From assembly GCA_965153355.1 (NCBI GenBank), contig OZ231126.1, positions 83,328,001-83,392,000 of the forward strand: a DNA stretch of 64,000 bases, given 5' to 3'. This stretch comes from Flaccisagitta enflata (Eukaryota > Chaetognatha > Sagittoidea > Aphragmophora). This document shows, in pieces, positions 1 through 13,086 of this stretch (position 1 is its first letter; each line of letters starts with the position of its first letter). The notes under the pieces are model-generated. The model was not told where the DNA came from and ran no database searches. It worked only from the letters and a program-made list of their open reading frames with translations. The translations under genes and the position numbers were made by a program.

Positions 1-1590
1 TTAACAACCAAAATTCTCCAGTCCCTTCAGGACCGTTATATCAGATTTCCACTGTATTACATTCATCCCCAAGGCGATTTTCAGCGAAATTATACAGAAT
101 TATACCGGCACTTCCGAAAACATCGAAAAAAAAAAAAAAAAACGCAGAAACATAGCAACAACGGGAATGACATAGAGGAGGTTATTGGAGTCGATAAATC
201 TATTCTTTCCGAATATAAAAAGCACATTAACAAAAAATATAACAATTACACAAACAGCACGACCACTAGTTTCCTCTTAAAAGGTTGTGCGGCCTTTTTC
301 ACCACTGGGCAAGTTTCAGGTTGGCTTGCAGTGCATGTGTCGAGAGAAAACTATTGTTTTTTTAAAAAATCGAAAAAATCGTGTACATATATAACAATTA
401 TAATAATAAATAGACTTTGGCTAAGAAAAAAACTTCAATGAAAAGTATATATAACTATTAGAATTGGCAAAATTATATATCATATATATATCATTTGCAT
501 AAAGTAGCTCAGAACATTTTGCCTAATATCTTGCCCTTTTCTTTAAAGTTTATAATGAAACTTTATACACATGTTAAGTTGACATAGGGAATTAGTTCAA
601 TGATGTTATCTTATGATTAATCCAACATATGTAGTTATTATGTGATAGTTACTGTATTACTGCCTGTAGACCATTCCAGTTCAAAATGTTGAATTTAAAA
701 AATAGAAAAAATCTATTAGTACGCTATCTGGCCTGGTATGATCCACGACGATCTGCCGATAGCTTTAGACAGACTTGCTCTGTATGCTTAGATGCAGTAG
801 TTTTTCATTCATTTGATGTCAAGTCAATTCATTGTTTACATTTTTGGATGAATCCCGGATGTAAAAACATTGAAGCAACTCAAAATCCATGGAAGGCAAA
901 AGAACAAAAAAGACAGAAAAACCAGAAAAAGATAAAAGAACGATAAGACAGAAAAAGAATAAGAAATTATGGAAATGCATTAGAAAATAAATACATCTCC
1001 GTTGGGAGATCATCCAGCCCTCTTTATAAGAACAAACACAGATTAGGAAGATATGAAGAAAACGAAGAAAGTGGGGGAAGGGTACTTGAGCAATTGGGGA
1101 TGAAATCGGGATAACAATAAAGACGTAGAAAGTTCCTGCCACCTTGATTCCAAGCCCGGTATGCTGATAAGGATAAAGGGGGAACGGGTGCAGTGACTCC
1201 ATATCAATTTTGTTAAGACTTTCGTTAAGGAGGGGAAGCTAATGGGATATAATGTCTGAAGAGTTTGCTACGAAATGGCAGCTTGAAAATGCATTTTATG
1301 GATAATTGTGAAAGGTAATGCTGTGAAAGAGGGAGCGAGCAAGAGCATATAAACAAAGGGGGATATTCTTCAGAAGGGGCTGCAAGCTAGCGTACCCGAA
1401 ACGCGAGGGAAGGGTTAGGTCTCAAAATATGCGTCGAAAAAGGGGAAGGAGGCGCATGAGAAGCTTTAAACGGGGGAGTTAAGTCTGGAGGATATTATTA
1501 TTTAGCTGGTCTGAGATAAAGAGTTGGCTTTCGTCTCAGTGGCGCACTCCAAAGCAATAAAACTCGTTTTTGGTGTTATCTCTGTTCCGC
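1..1590. other. Intergenic sequence, no gene recognised
   Basis: Ordinary AT-rich sequence with short A and T runs (for example 129-142). The small open frames at 686-946 (plus) and 819-1202 (minus) overlap on opposite strands, are rich in K, F and L, and show no recognisable domain. I see no transposon ends, tandem array or RNA gene. Confidence 0.5.
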
Positions 1591-1654
1591 CATCTCCGCC
1601 ACCGCCGCCACCGCCGCCACCGCCACAGCCACCGCCTCCGCCGCCGCTTCCTCC
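1590..1654. repeat. CCG/CCA trinucleotide-type microsatellite
   Basis: Irregular run of CCACCGCCGCC-type units. It gives poly-proline on the plus strand and poly-glycine on the minus strand in the overlapping frames 1524-1826 and 1502-1831, which open only because of this repeat. Confidence 0.85.
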
Positions 1655-1976
1655 ATGTAAGCCCATGAGCAGCGCAATAACCATTTTTAACCATGAGCGA
1701 GTGTGCGCTGCTTGCAGCATTGAGCGGCACTTTACTGCGTGCGCAAAAAAGAGACTTACTTGCGGGATTTTGTTGCTTATCTCTCTCATTTTCATTATCA
1801 TTTCCATTCTACTTTGGCCTGTCTGAGTCATTGAGTCTCATCATGTGAACAATGTCTATCTGCCTGTCTGTGGTTCTGTAAGTTTGTCTGTGGTTCTGTC
1901 TGTCTGACCGTCTGCCCGTCGGTTTGACCGTCTATCTTTCTTCCTGCAGTTCTGTCAGTGGTGTGTCCGTGTGTGT

Positions 1977-2141
<165 letters not shown>

Positions 2142-2249
2142 TATCTCCTTCTCTCACTATTTCATTTTGCGCTTGTTTTTCTTATCTCGGGATTTCCATC
2201 AAATTATTTTTAGTTATATTCATTATTCAGTTTTGCGCGCGATTCGCCT

Positions 2250-2430
2250 CTCGGTCTCTGTCTCTGTCTCTGTCTGTCTGTTCTGGCTGTCTCTGTCTGT
2301 CTCTGTCTGTCTCTGTCTGTCTCTGTCTGTCTCTGTCTGTCTCTGTCTGTCTCTGTCTCTGTCTCTGTCTGTCTCAGTCTCTGTCTGTCTCTTTCTCTGT
2401 CTGTCTCTGTCTCTGTCTCTGTCTCTATGT
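2250..2430. repeat. (CTCTGT)n hexanucleotide array
   Basis: Alternating CTCTGT and CTGT units with occasional TTTCTGT and CAGTCTCTGT variants. It lies about 110 bases downstream of the GT/CT array and resembles a decayed derivative of the same pyrimidine-rich tract. Confidence 0.93.
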
Positions 2431-2627
2431 TGTGACACGAGCTTAAAGTGAAATGGGTTATCAGTTGGGATGGTAGAGACATAGGCTCAATTGCTTTGGA
2501 TCATGACATAAGAACAACCAAAAAAGAAAAGAGAAATGAAATAAATTTTCTTTCTCTTTAAATTTTTTACGATCTTTACAACTGTATCTACATTAATTTT
2601 TTCTCATTCTTTTATTGTTTTTCCTCT

Positions 2628-3146
2628 TTATTTTTTCTTTTTCTTTTTCTTTTTCTTTTTCTTTTTCTTTTTCTTTTTCTTTTTCTTTTTCTTTTTTCTT
2701 TTCTTTCTTTCTTTTTCTTTTTATTCTTTCTTTTTCTTCTTTTCTTTTTCTTTTCTTTTCTTTTTCTTTTTTGTTTTGTTTTCTTTTTTTTTTTGTTTTT
2801 GTTTTGGTTTTTGTTTTTGTTTTTGTTTTTGTTTTTGTTTTTGCATCTTCTTCTTTTCTTCCTTCTTCTCTTCTTCTTCTTCTTCTTCTTCTTCTTCTTC
2901 TTCTTCTTCTGTTTTCTTCTTCTTCTTCTTCTTCTTCTTCTTCTTCTTCTTCTTCTTCTTCTTCTTCTTCTTCTTCTTCTTCTTCTTCTTCTTCTTCTTC
3001 TTCTTCTTCTTCTTCTTCTTCTTCTTCTTCTTCTTCTTCTTCTTCTTCTTCTTCTTCTTCTTCTTCTTCTTCTTCTTCTTCTTCTTCTTCTTCTTCTTCT
3101 TCTATTTCTTCATCTTCTTCTTCTTCTTCTTCTTCTTCTTCTTCTT

Positions 3147-3177
<31 letters not shown>

Positions 3178-3270
3178 TTCTTCTTCTTCTTCTTCTTCTT
3201 CTTCTTCTTCTTCTTCTTCTTCTTCTTCTTCTTCTTCTTCTTCTTCTTCTTCTTCTTCTTCTTCTTCTCG
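2628..3270. repeat. T-rich hexanucleotide arrays followed by a (TTC)n array of about 400 bp
   Basis: In order: (TTTTTC)n at about 2630-2700, mixed T/C to 2790, (TTTTTG)n at about 2790-2842, then (TTC)n from about 2865 to 3269 with rare TTCTATTTCTTCATC and TTATTC interruptions. Polypurine/polypyrimidine mirror sequence of this length can form triplex (H-DNA). The poly-Ser, poly-Phe and poly-Leu frames here are shadows of the repeat. Confidence 0.97.
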
Positions 3271-3457
3271 CATTGAGTTAATTGACTGTCATGGTTTTTA
3301 CGACAATCAAGATACGATCTTCTTTGTGACCTAAAATGTCCAAAATGCCCGTCTGTCCTACCCCTTGTTCCAGATAACCATCACTTCGTTTATATGGACT
3401 TCTACTTCATTTAGTAATGCCTAAATCTCTCCTTTATCCCTCTTCCCCTATTTTTCT

Positions 3458-3458
<1 letters not shown>

Positions 3459-3504
<46 letters not shown>

Positions 3505-3600
3505 TGGGTGCCCATCCAAGCTTAGTCCATCTGAGGTTGTTGTTCTTTGCTCTTTCTTCCTTACTTCATAGAACAAAACACTACTTTCGCGTTATTGTTT

Positions 3601-3645
<45 letters not shown>

Positions 3646-3904
3646 TTTCCTCCTTTTTAATTGTTGTTCTTATCTCATCGATAGGCCATACATGGGTGCG
3701 TGTAGGACGAAGCCCACCATTCATTCCATTATGCTGGCACCCATGTTCCGTGGCTTAGCGATAATGGAGCGCGATACCATGGAAGAGTCACCCTCCAACA
3801 ATAATTGACGAGTCATTGAGTTGTTTTTTGGTTGCATGTGTGTTTGTGGGTGCGTCGAATTGGGCGCATGCTGCCACCCTAACACCCTTTTCACGCTCGA
3901 TGAA

Positions 3905-3993
<89 letters not shown>
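3459..3993. repeat. Cluster of three microsatellites: (CT)n, (CGT)n, (GA)n
   Basis: (CT)n at about 3461-3501, (CGT)n at about 3600-3645, and (GA)n at about 3907-3993, separated by unique sequence. The CGT run is CpG-containing and uninterrupted, so it is presumably young. A poly-C run (4087-4097) and a poly-T run (about 4239-4264) follow downstream. Confidence 0.93.
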
Positions 3994-3996
<3 letters not shown>

Positions 3997-4264
3997 CATC
4001 ATACCTTTACAGAGTAGTGATTACTTAAAGCCTAAGCAAAGAATAGCATCTATCAAACCACCACTCAAACAACCACTCCCACCCCACCCCCCCCCCCACT
4101 CCCCGGCCTCACCTCATCCCCATCCCCATTACTTTAAATAACATCAATTTTTATCAGGGGCTTAAAACGAGTCTTCTGAGGCTCGGCGGAAGCCAAAGAT
4201 TGACGCTTAAGATCTCTTCTTTTGTCTCTTCTTGTCTTTTCTTTTTTTTTTTTTTTTTTTTTTT

Positions 4265-4710
4265 CTTGAAAAGGGATTTTTGAATAGAAGTGGGACTTAG
4301 AAATCTCCAAGGTTTAATTAACTCAACCTCGACAAACCGTGACTCCATCATCTGCCATTATGGTGCAAAAAAAATTGGGCGCAGATTGGAAGTGGGGATC
4401 GGATGGGGTGGGGTGGGGAAAAGAGTAACGGGTGGGGTTGTCTGGGGATGGTTTGAATGCCATTTGTAGAAAAGGCAAAGGGTTTTGGCGCATCAGATTT
4501 TTACTTGAGTGAGGAGATTCGTCACACGTTTATTCATGTGTCAATTAGTCAAATTTTTCGTTGCAGAGCCAGGAGACAATTGGTCGATGCGATCATTAAT
4601 GCAACTTCAATTTGACATAGAATTTGGAAACATGTTTTTTTTTCTTTGTAGGTAATTTCAAAGGAATGAATATGACTTTAGAGTTCAGAGTTCATAAAAG
4701 ATTTTTTTCA
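4265..4710. other. Unique sequence left of the giant LTR element
   Basis: No gene, tandem array or transposon end seen. A G-rich stretch (GGGGTGGGGTGGGG type) lies at about 4405-4420. The stretch ends in the target site ACTT (4711-4714) of the large retroelement. Confidence 0.5.
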
Positions 4711-4714
4711 ACTT

Positions 4715-4952
4715 AGTAACGAACTAGGTCGTCTGAGACTGAGACTAAGCTGGCTAGCGTCAGTTGAGGTTGAGGAAAAAGAGAAATATTCCGGTATCAA
4801 GAGTGATTCAGCCAGTCTGAATCAGGCTTTTATACTCTTAAATTGAGAGAGAGAGATGGAATTTGATCGATATATTCATATTCGGTTTTCCTGCTCTCTA
4901 TTTCCTTTGTCTGAATTGATTTCTTATAACCGATCTGGTTCCATTCATGACT
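4715..4952 (-). repeat. 3' LTR of the giant retroelement
   Basis: This 238-bp copy is identical to 29970-30207. On the minus strand it begins AGTCATGAATGG and ends CGTTACT. It contains a TATA box (4827-4834) and, right after it, an inverted repeat. I see no AATAAA polyadenylation signal. Identity with the other LTR implies recent insertion, because the two LTRs are copied from one template at integration. Confidence 0.88.
4827..4834 (-). promoter_or_regulatory. TATA box of the 3' LTR
   Basis: TATAAAAG on the minus strand, within the motif GAGTATAAAAGCC. It is followed by the dyad at 4804-4824 (arms TGATTCAG and CTGAATCA), which would lie at or just before the expected start of transcription about 25-30 bases downstream. 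Confidence 0.65.
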
Positions 4953-4961
4953 CTCCCCCCC
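4953..4961 (-). promoter_or_regulatory. Polypurine tract of the giant LTR element
   Basis: On the minus strand the nine bases GGGGGGGAG, preceded by a T-rich stretch, directly abut the start of the 3' LTR. This is where plus-strand DNA priming is expected. Confidence 0.8.
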
Positions 4962-5274
4962 AACAAAAGAGTCTGCACATGATAAAGATGGGCTGAATCT
5001 TTGTTTATACACAATGGTAATAGTAGTTTAAACGATCAAGTTCAAGAATTCAAATGACAACAAAGATAATATTGAAACACAAACAATAATAGAAAATCTA
5101 ACATAAGTCAAAGTATGATATGCAAGTGATCAATTTGATTAAAATAATGAATGCTTGGAACAAGCACAGAATTACAAATGAATGTATCTAATTGCTATTT
5201 TCAATAACAATACATTGCCGTTATTTTCTTTCTTTTGTTTGTATTTATTTACTAGAGCTGTTTCGATGAACATT

Positions 5275-5565
5275 GTCACTGACCATCCTGATTTGGTCAG
5301 CGTATGTCTTGATGGTGTATTGATACACCATCCATTTTGATTTGATTTGCGTGAGTCTTAATGATGAATTGATACACCAACCATCTTGATTTGGTTGGCG
5401 TGTTTTTCAATGGTGTATTGAGTTGCCAACTGTTGCCAACTGTTGGCGCATGTCATAATGACATAGTGATCCACCAACCATCTTGTTGGGCCGGCGCATG
5501 TTTTGACAATGGAATCATACACCAACTGATGTGGGGTGTCCATGACAAGTTGATTTTTGCTTGTG
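5275..5565 (-). repeat. Degenerate tandem repeats close to the polypurine tract
   Basis: About four to five diverged units of roughly 60 bases, each with a version of GATACACCAACCATCTTGAT followed by TTGGTTGGCG and an ATGGTGTATTG-like part. In the sense direction they are covered by a 111-codon frame (5358-5693) with repeated HANQIKMVGVSIHH/TPHQLVYDSIVKT-like segments. Tandem repeats next to the 3' LTR are common in large Ty3-type elements. Coding is uncertain. Confidence 0.55.
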
Positions 5566-8500
5566 TGATTTTGATAGATTGCTCCTGGGAATTTGTGTTT
5601 ATATTCACAGTGAGGAAGGAGAGCCATGTATGTTGGTGGTGTGTAACATGATTTATCAGTGAATGTATTACAGTACCTCTCTTGGTGTTTCAATGAACAC
5701 TCTTTTTCTCTGCATTACCCATATCTCTCGTAATGCGAATCCACTCGTAATGCAAATCCAATATTTTGCAAAGGGATTGAAGAATATGGACTTTTTGGTG
5801 TATTCTTAGTCATTTTTGCCGCATCATACTGTATCCAATAGAATTGTACATGCGACCAAATTTACTTGTAGTAAGTGATGTATGTGATTCTATTCTAGAT
5901 TGATTATGACCTTTATTCTTTTCTTTTTTTTTTTTTTTTTGTTTTCCAGGTGAGTTTGTGGATGGTTATTCCTGACTAATTCTGAGGGAATGCCATTTAA
6001 AATCACTGGAGAATTGACACGGCTAATTGCTGGAAAGGTCAACACTGCCTTCATCATAATTTTTGCTGTGGTGCTGTTGGTGATACTCACAACGCCGGTG
6101 GATCTACCCGACAATTGCCGGGGGGATCGACACTGGCTTTCTTTGTTGTTGTTTTATTTCATTGTTTCTTTCTAAATGGAGGCTAGCATAAAATCTGGTT
6201 TGGGCAAAGTCATGATAGCACCTGGACATATGTCTGGCGCGTCATGAGGCATGAAGTATTGACGCTTGAGTTGATGCAACATCCACAGTCGATGACATAA
6301 TGTTGATGTGTTTTTTGCGGTCGAGTTTGATGATGTATATTCGGTATCGAATGGCGTTGATGCTGCGGATGTTTGTTGATGGAATTTTGACCAGATTTTG
6401 AGTTTAATCCGGTAAACCAGCCATTGCAAAGGCTGTCACTGATTGTGGTGTCTTCAGCGGCTGATGTGACATTGATAATTCATGGAAATGAATTTTAATG
6501 TGTATTTCTGCGATTCAAGTGATTGATTTCAGAATTAGTTTCATGTAACCATGTGTTCATTTCCAGTCAATATGCAATTTCAGCCCTGGTGGGTTTGATA
6601 CACAATTATTACTTTTTGTTTTCATTCAATTTCAGAACTGTTATTGTAATATAAGGAAGGCTGGCATTTAGATATTCTTCTTTATATTCTAGTTCTTACT
6701 TTACACCACAGATCACATCAATTCCCCGTCTTATGGTTGTTTTAAATGCTTTTGAGTTGGCTGGCGGTTGGCATTGATGGGTTGGTCACATAATTACGGG
6801 GCTGTTAGGTACACAATTGTGGGTCACCCCAGGAATGTGGCCTGCATTTTTCTTGTGTGGCATCTATGGATACATGTGATGGGATTCATTGATTATTGGC
6901 TTAGTGGCGCAGATGGTTACGCCACCTGGTGGTTGATCTGTTCCAAGCATGTTAGCTTCAGTTTGTTGATTTATGCTTGAGTTAGCTACGTGCTTCACAA
7001 TGCTTGAGTTTTCTCTCTCTGAACGGCTCTCTGTGCTAACCAACTTCTCCCCAGTTTGGTGATCCCGGTGGTGGCAGTTGTTACTTTTGCCATTACTTGT
7101 TTCGTTGATTTATCAAATCAATGGCCTCATTTTGGTAAGTCCTTTGAGCTTGATTAATAGATCATTTGGAATGATTGCTTTTTCATGTGTTTTTATGTTA
7201 TTGCAACAGAGTGAATAGGTTGCTCCTCCTGTTGCTGCCATGATTCTGCAAATGTTATACTATTTCCTCGGATATATGTTAATCCGTCTATGTTCTTTTT
7301 CAAACATATCATTTCTGATCTAATTTCTTTGTGTCATCTGTCCCTGGGCTATTCTCGCTCATTTTCAGGAACCATTTGACATCGCTAATTGGAGTTACAT
7401 GGCTGGCTGCATGTGTGCGCCTGCCACGTCATTTGATGATTAATCATTTTCATGATTATGCCTGGGAAAATCTGATGGAGCAATGGTAAAATGGAACTCC
7501 TTGGTGAGTGAGAATGTGCTATTTCGGTGTGTGGTGTCAGATTAGAATTTGATAAGTGGAATCATAAGTGGATTCTGCCACAATATTGATGGATGACGGC
7601 TCTGGATTGTCTGTCCTTTGACTGCACCTCAAATGGGTTGGAGTGCTGATGTGCCAACTTGCATCTTGATGTTTGTGAAGTCGTAACTTATTTCGTTACT
7701 CTGACCTTTTTTCTTGTTTTCATGACAGAAAATTTGTGATTAAGAATCAGTGGGTCATTTTCTTCTGTAACTCTGGACATTTCTTGACACTTTACATGTG
7801 TCTGGTAGTGCCATTTTGTATGGTATTGGTCGTTTTGCATGTGTTTGTTTTTCTTCTGTTTATAGACCAAAACACTTCATAGATTTTATGTTAACAAATG
7901 GCTTAGTCGTATTCATACTTTTTGCGGTTTAGTCCTGGACCACACTAATGATCCTGATCATGTATATCAGCAGAATCAATATTTTTAGCAGCTATGTTGG
8001 TTTTTGCATGACTACCGAGAAATCATGACTACCTGGATTCTTTTCCTTAGGTTGGCGTAGCAATTTCTGGTATTGTTGGTAGTTGGTATTGCTGTAGTAT
8101 TGTGCGCTGCTAGACACATTATTCTTGCAAATCCTTTTGTGATTTCATTCTTTATTGTAATTCATTTGCCAATTTTTTCATTGGTTGCTGATGTTAACTG
8201 CACTATGCTATGGTTTGTTGCTGTTTGCTAGGCACCTGGAAGTCGCACTTGGGTTGAAGTTTTTTTTTTTTCTAGCGTTATTGCAAGGCTATAATGTGCC
8301 GCCTTGGCGCTTAGTCAATCCTGATTGGCGATGCAGCACTGATAGGATACCTTTGTCTTTTTGATGCTGCTGCAGCACCTGCTGCTTGAGGAAGATAATG
8401 TGGATTTGCTTTTGCATTGCTTGGGTCCAACAAAATAACCTATCTAGGTCAGGATCACCCGTTGGAAATATCCTTTTGTGTATGTGAATCTGACAGGTCA

Positions 8501-10300
8501 AATTCTTTCTACACAATGATAAGAAACAATGGGGCAATGGAAACCATTGACCATATGCTGCTTAAGCGACCTGTTTTATCTTTTTTTCTTAAAGATTTGT
8601 GATTGTTTGACTTAAACATCACTAAATTTCTAGATGATAATCTAATGCAAGTTTTGGTTCATTTGTCATTTCGGGCCGGAATTGATCAGGTTCCAGAGGG
8701 TCCCGGACTGACGTGAACCAGATCCTGTGTAGATTTATCTTATTTATCCATAAATTGTTCTTGGTTTCATGAAAGCTGTGTAACCTTATTGTTAATGCTG
8801 TTTGCCTTCATTCAGTGTAATATTTGCTTTAATTCTGCGAAAGAGTCTCCTAGGATCAGGATAGGGAATTTCTTTTGATGTTTTTTTTTTTCCTTTTCTC
8901 CTAGAGTGACTGGATCATTTGATTTTAATCAGCTGGTCATACAGGATTTTCTCACTCCATGTACGGTCTTGTTTTAGTTGAGTAACTGTTATCCAATGGT
9001 GGGCTCATACTGGTATTAAGTCTCAAAACAGATGTCATGGAATGATGATAGCAATGGTTCCTGAGAATAGCAGGCCATTTTTTAGTTTAAAATCAAATGT
9101 CTAATTTGAGCGACTTCAAATAGTTTCCATATTTGGAAATTTTCCACTGAAATGATTTCTATAGAGGTGAAATCGTGATTGTAATTTCTGTAAGTTTGTT
9201 CAATATTAGTGTCCAGTCTATGGACTCACTGTTGATTATCATTATTGAATTTTGATGATTATTCTCCCTCTGCTGGATTATTAAGCGCATGGTTGGTATT
9301 TTAGTGCTCCCCCTTTGTGGCTGGTTGTTGTGCATGCAACCAAAGTGGCTAAATCTGTTGGAAATTTGGGCTGTTATCCTTAAAAAAAATTCCTCTGGAT
9401 TGATGTTTGATTCTGTGGGGTTCTTGTTATTATTTTTGACTGTCAATGGATGGAGTTTTCTTTATGAGTGTTTTAATTTTGTGTTTGTGTGAAATTGGCA
9501 AGTGGTTCTCGCCCATTTGACATTTTAGTGGTAATTGAAGCATTGGTGTTGGCTCTGACCAGTTGTATGGCACAATGCCTTTGCTTTAAGGACCTGTGGA
9601 ACAAAGTAAGGTGCTTTGGTCTACCACTAATATACTTGGTTTTGTTTTGTTATTCATCATTTCAAGATGAGTCCTCAAGCACTGTTGTCTTCCCCTTGTT
9701 CGATTCTCTCCCCCCCAACATTAACAATGTAGGAGCTGGATAGGGGTGCTCATAATCTTTTATGAAGATTGGTTTCACTTTGCCATACATGTATTGGGAA
9801 GTCCATTCCTTAAGGGTATTCGTGCTATACCAGCTTTCAACTTGATGCTGTTTCAAGTGTTTCCATGATGTCCTAGACTTTGCTTTTTGTCGTCAAATCT
9901 TGATATTTTCAATCAGCTTTTTCTCAATCATTTGCCTGTAGTTTTAGCCCTTTGGACCTCAACTGGCAGTTGCATGCTGAGTGGCTAATGAATTGTGATG
10001 TCATCTAGCCATCCATTTGTCGGCCAATTAAGGATAGATGTACACCAAAGAATTTATCAAGATATTCTGAGACTTCACTTCTTGGCTTGCACCTTGTCAC
10101 TGCTCTGTCAGCGGTGGTGGTTGTTGGTTTGTTTCCATGCTTGACTCACATGCACCATGCATTTGCTCTTTGTGCTCTGATTTTTCCAATGCTTTTCTGA
10201 CTTTTTTCGCCATTTCTGTTTTGGATGGTGGCTTGAATTAAGATGTCATTTACTGCCATTTACTTCTTTTTTCTACTTATTCACTGATAGTTCACCATCT
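5566..10300 (-). other. Interior of the giant LTR element, no gene recognised
   Basis: T-rich, C-poor on the plus strand, with recurring TTGATG, GGTTGG and CATTTTG words and T runs (5924-5941). The minus-strand frames 6172-6429, 7688-7870, 8289-8537, 9159-9446 and 9662-9856 are each under 100 codons and rich in N, K, Q and H. The strand's A-richness makes stops frequent, so these lengths are compatible with chance. No domain is recognised. Confidence 0.6.
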
Positions 10301-10318
10301 GCACTTTCCTTGATTTTC

Positions 10319-10570
10319 TTACGTTGGTTGGTGTTTCATTTCATCAATGATTTCTTTCAGATAACTCACAATACTTCCTTCCAGTGGTTGGGTCTTTCCA
10401 ACTGCTTGGAGATAGAGAACAACAACTCCATGCCGGTTTTTGTACACTTTAATTGTGAATTTGTGCAATTTTTTTTTTTTTTCCGGTATCATTTGCTTTA
10501 TGGAGTCATCTCGGTGAAGTATTTCCTTTTCTTGCCTGATCATGCGGTTTTCCATAAGTTCGTTTTGCAT
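10319..10570 (-). pseudogene. Possible relic coding segment, 83 codons, function unknown
   Basis: Minus-strand frame with charged, helical-looking composition (MQNELMENRMIRQEKEILHR near the start, then KKKK, then a V/L-rich part). Read through one TAA upstream and further TGA codons to about 10876, the same frame still has fewer stops than the base composition would predict. The stops seen (TAA, TGA) could come from CAA and CGA by C-to-T change. This is weak evidence of a decayed frame, and chance remains a fair alternative. No family is recognised. Confidence 0.2.
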
Positions 10571-10879
10571 GTCTATGCATTCTTCATATTTCTTTTTTTT
10601 TTCTTACTTTAAGATGATCATAATGAATTCATTTTTTTTCTGTGGAATCATCCTTAGTTGAGCAGACCTTGATGATGCACCTGCACCAGGCTGGCGCAGA
10701 CGTGTCTTTCAGTTGCATCTGGTCTCAAATTGTTGAAATGGTGGCATGGGGAATGGAGGTGAAAGTGATACTAGAATTTGCTTGAACAAGCGCTTTCTGT
10801 AATTGATTCATTGCTGACAATCTATATGGTGCCAATCATGCTGGCGCCTCTTTAATCGTCTCTGGTCTCCAAGTCCTTA

Positions 10880-13060
10880 TCAGTCCCGACATTAGCATAT
10901 TTGAATCACTCTCACTTTCCTTGTCAGCTCCCTTGTTTACCAACCATTGAGCTTGGTTTCTTTATTATGAATGAGATCACAATAGGTACTTCTTCAAAGT
11001 ATACCGCGTTACTGTGAATTGTTAAAAGTGATTCACATTCTTGTTATCCATGATTCTGTTCAACGCTTGATGGTTTGAGCTTGGCAACTGATTTGCCATT
11101 TTGGTGATTTCAGCTGGCTCTCATTCCATTTATTAACAGTGTTTATTTACAGCATTTATTTACAGCGTTCCGCCCAAATTATATTGTGCAGATATCAGAA
11201 TTTGATGACCAAGGTGGTTGTTTGCACCCTTATATCATTTTTCTTCGGTGGGAATGTACTTTTGTTTTCATTTTTCCACTTCAAGGATTTTGTTATGTAT
11301 GTCATGATCCTATCTGACTATTGGTTTTGTCTTATGGTCAACCACTAATATGGTCATCATTGTAAGAATTGGTAGATGAATTGTAAGGGATGCTTCATCT
11401 TCATTTTTGCGTGTCATTGTTTTGACTGATGTATCCACTGGAGAATAACTCAGACTATTTGTTCATTTCAAAATGTCAAAATATAGGGTCATCAATGAGC
11501 TTCTTCAGATCAAGGTTGTCTCTAGTTTTGTAACTGTCTTAATTGCCAGCTGCAATTCTGAGACAGTGACAATATTTGTTAAAATTGATTTTAACAATTT
11601 GACCAATTCTGTCTTCTGATTGTTTGACTTATTCAAAACTATCACTTGAGTTTTGATAATTTGACTGATTCATGATTATCACCTTTGCATTTATTGTTTT
11701 GTGGTGTATGTGCGTTTCTTTCCAACATACTATTGGTGGTATTCATGCACTTTTTTCCTAGGCATTGACTTCCAGAATGTGCATGTCTTGCGTCATGCCA
11801 AGTAATGATTTGACTTTTTCACAATCACACACTTGGTGTGGCGATTTAACTGATTTATAGTCACTTTTGTTTTCAGATTGTGTTGACACAGGTCATTTCT
11901 GCTACCAGTTGTGTCATTGCAACAGTGTCACAAATCTAAGAAAGTTGATTATAATTTTTAGTGCATATGCCAACTGCGTCTTGATTTTGTGAGGTGTCAG
12001 TTTCATTGTCCCTCTACTTTGTTTTAGATTTGTGCTTTGGATGGTTGGGCTTGGATGGTTGCACCTCATTCTGGTCTGAGATTCCTCAGTTTCACAGCTT
12101 TATTCTTCCAGGACCCTTCTTTTAGAATGATGGTTATTTGTTCCTGAGCTTTACAATACCTAGCTTCATTTCCTGTCCTTCTTGGAACAGTGAATGAATC
12201 TCCTTATTGGATAGATATGTAACTGCCGAACATTTGGTCAGTCTACCTTTCCCACAAACATTCTGAAAGCTCATGTAAGCCTTGCAAAACATTGCAGCTT
12301 ATGTTAAAGTTAAAGTCCAGAAGAATCTTGAAAAGCTCAACTGTCTAGGCCTTTGACTGATGATACTCCCAATAGACTGAGAAAATGGTGATCATCAAAC
12401 CGGATCTTGAAGTGCTATCTCTTGGTGAACTCATCCATAACTTTTACTGTCATATTTTTTTTTTTCTCTCTGACTGATGTAAAGTTAAATTTCTTGAGAT
12501 GCTCTGATTTGTCTGGTCAGTACTTGAAGTCTTGACCCCTTTTTGTCATAATCAACATTACTGGTGTTTCACCTATGTTGATATTGGGTTCTTGCATCTA
12601 TAATGATATCGCCTTTGTAACATCTTGCTAATGTTCTGATGGAATTTTGTCCATTAACTCTAAAAATCTCATTGGTCCATCATTTTTCGGATTCAATCTG
12701 CATTTGAATCTGTGCACTTTTTATCTTGATTGTTTTTCTCGAGATTTGTACTGTGTTTGTTAATGAATTCAATGATAGGCCCATCGCGGTCCGTGTGCTT
12801 CGTCCCGTGTATTTGACCTTATGAATCATTTTTGCTGACAGCTGCTTAGTGGTTAATCTTTTAGGTTGTTGTTGTTGTTGTTGCCGGGGACTAGTGGAAC
12901 CCTGCGGCCTCACTAGCTGGAGTCATACCCGGGTATCATGAATTATGTTTGGCTTCACTTGCTAGCGAAGGAGAGGCTGTGTGCCCGACTCCTTTGGCGC
13001 CTCTCGTTGTCATTCCTGACAACCTTCGCCACCCCCTGATAGGTGGCACTCACTTTCTTG
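10880..13060 (-). other. Interior of the giant LTR element, no gene recognised
   Basis: Same T-rich composition on the plus strand. The small minus-strand frame at 12680-12913 has a poly-Q run from (TTG)n at about 12868-12883. The stretch at 12890-13030 is more GC-rich than its surroundings and marks the start of a composition island. Confidence 0.5.
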
Positions 13061-13086
13061 TAATTGACTTTTGATTCATCCGGATT

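Noticed and set aside
2615-3334. Poly-Ser, poly-Phe and poly-Leu frames
   Set aside because: Shadows of (TTTTTC)n and (TTC)n. All three frames are open together.
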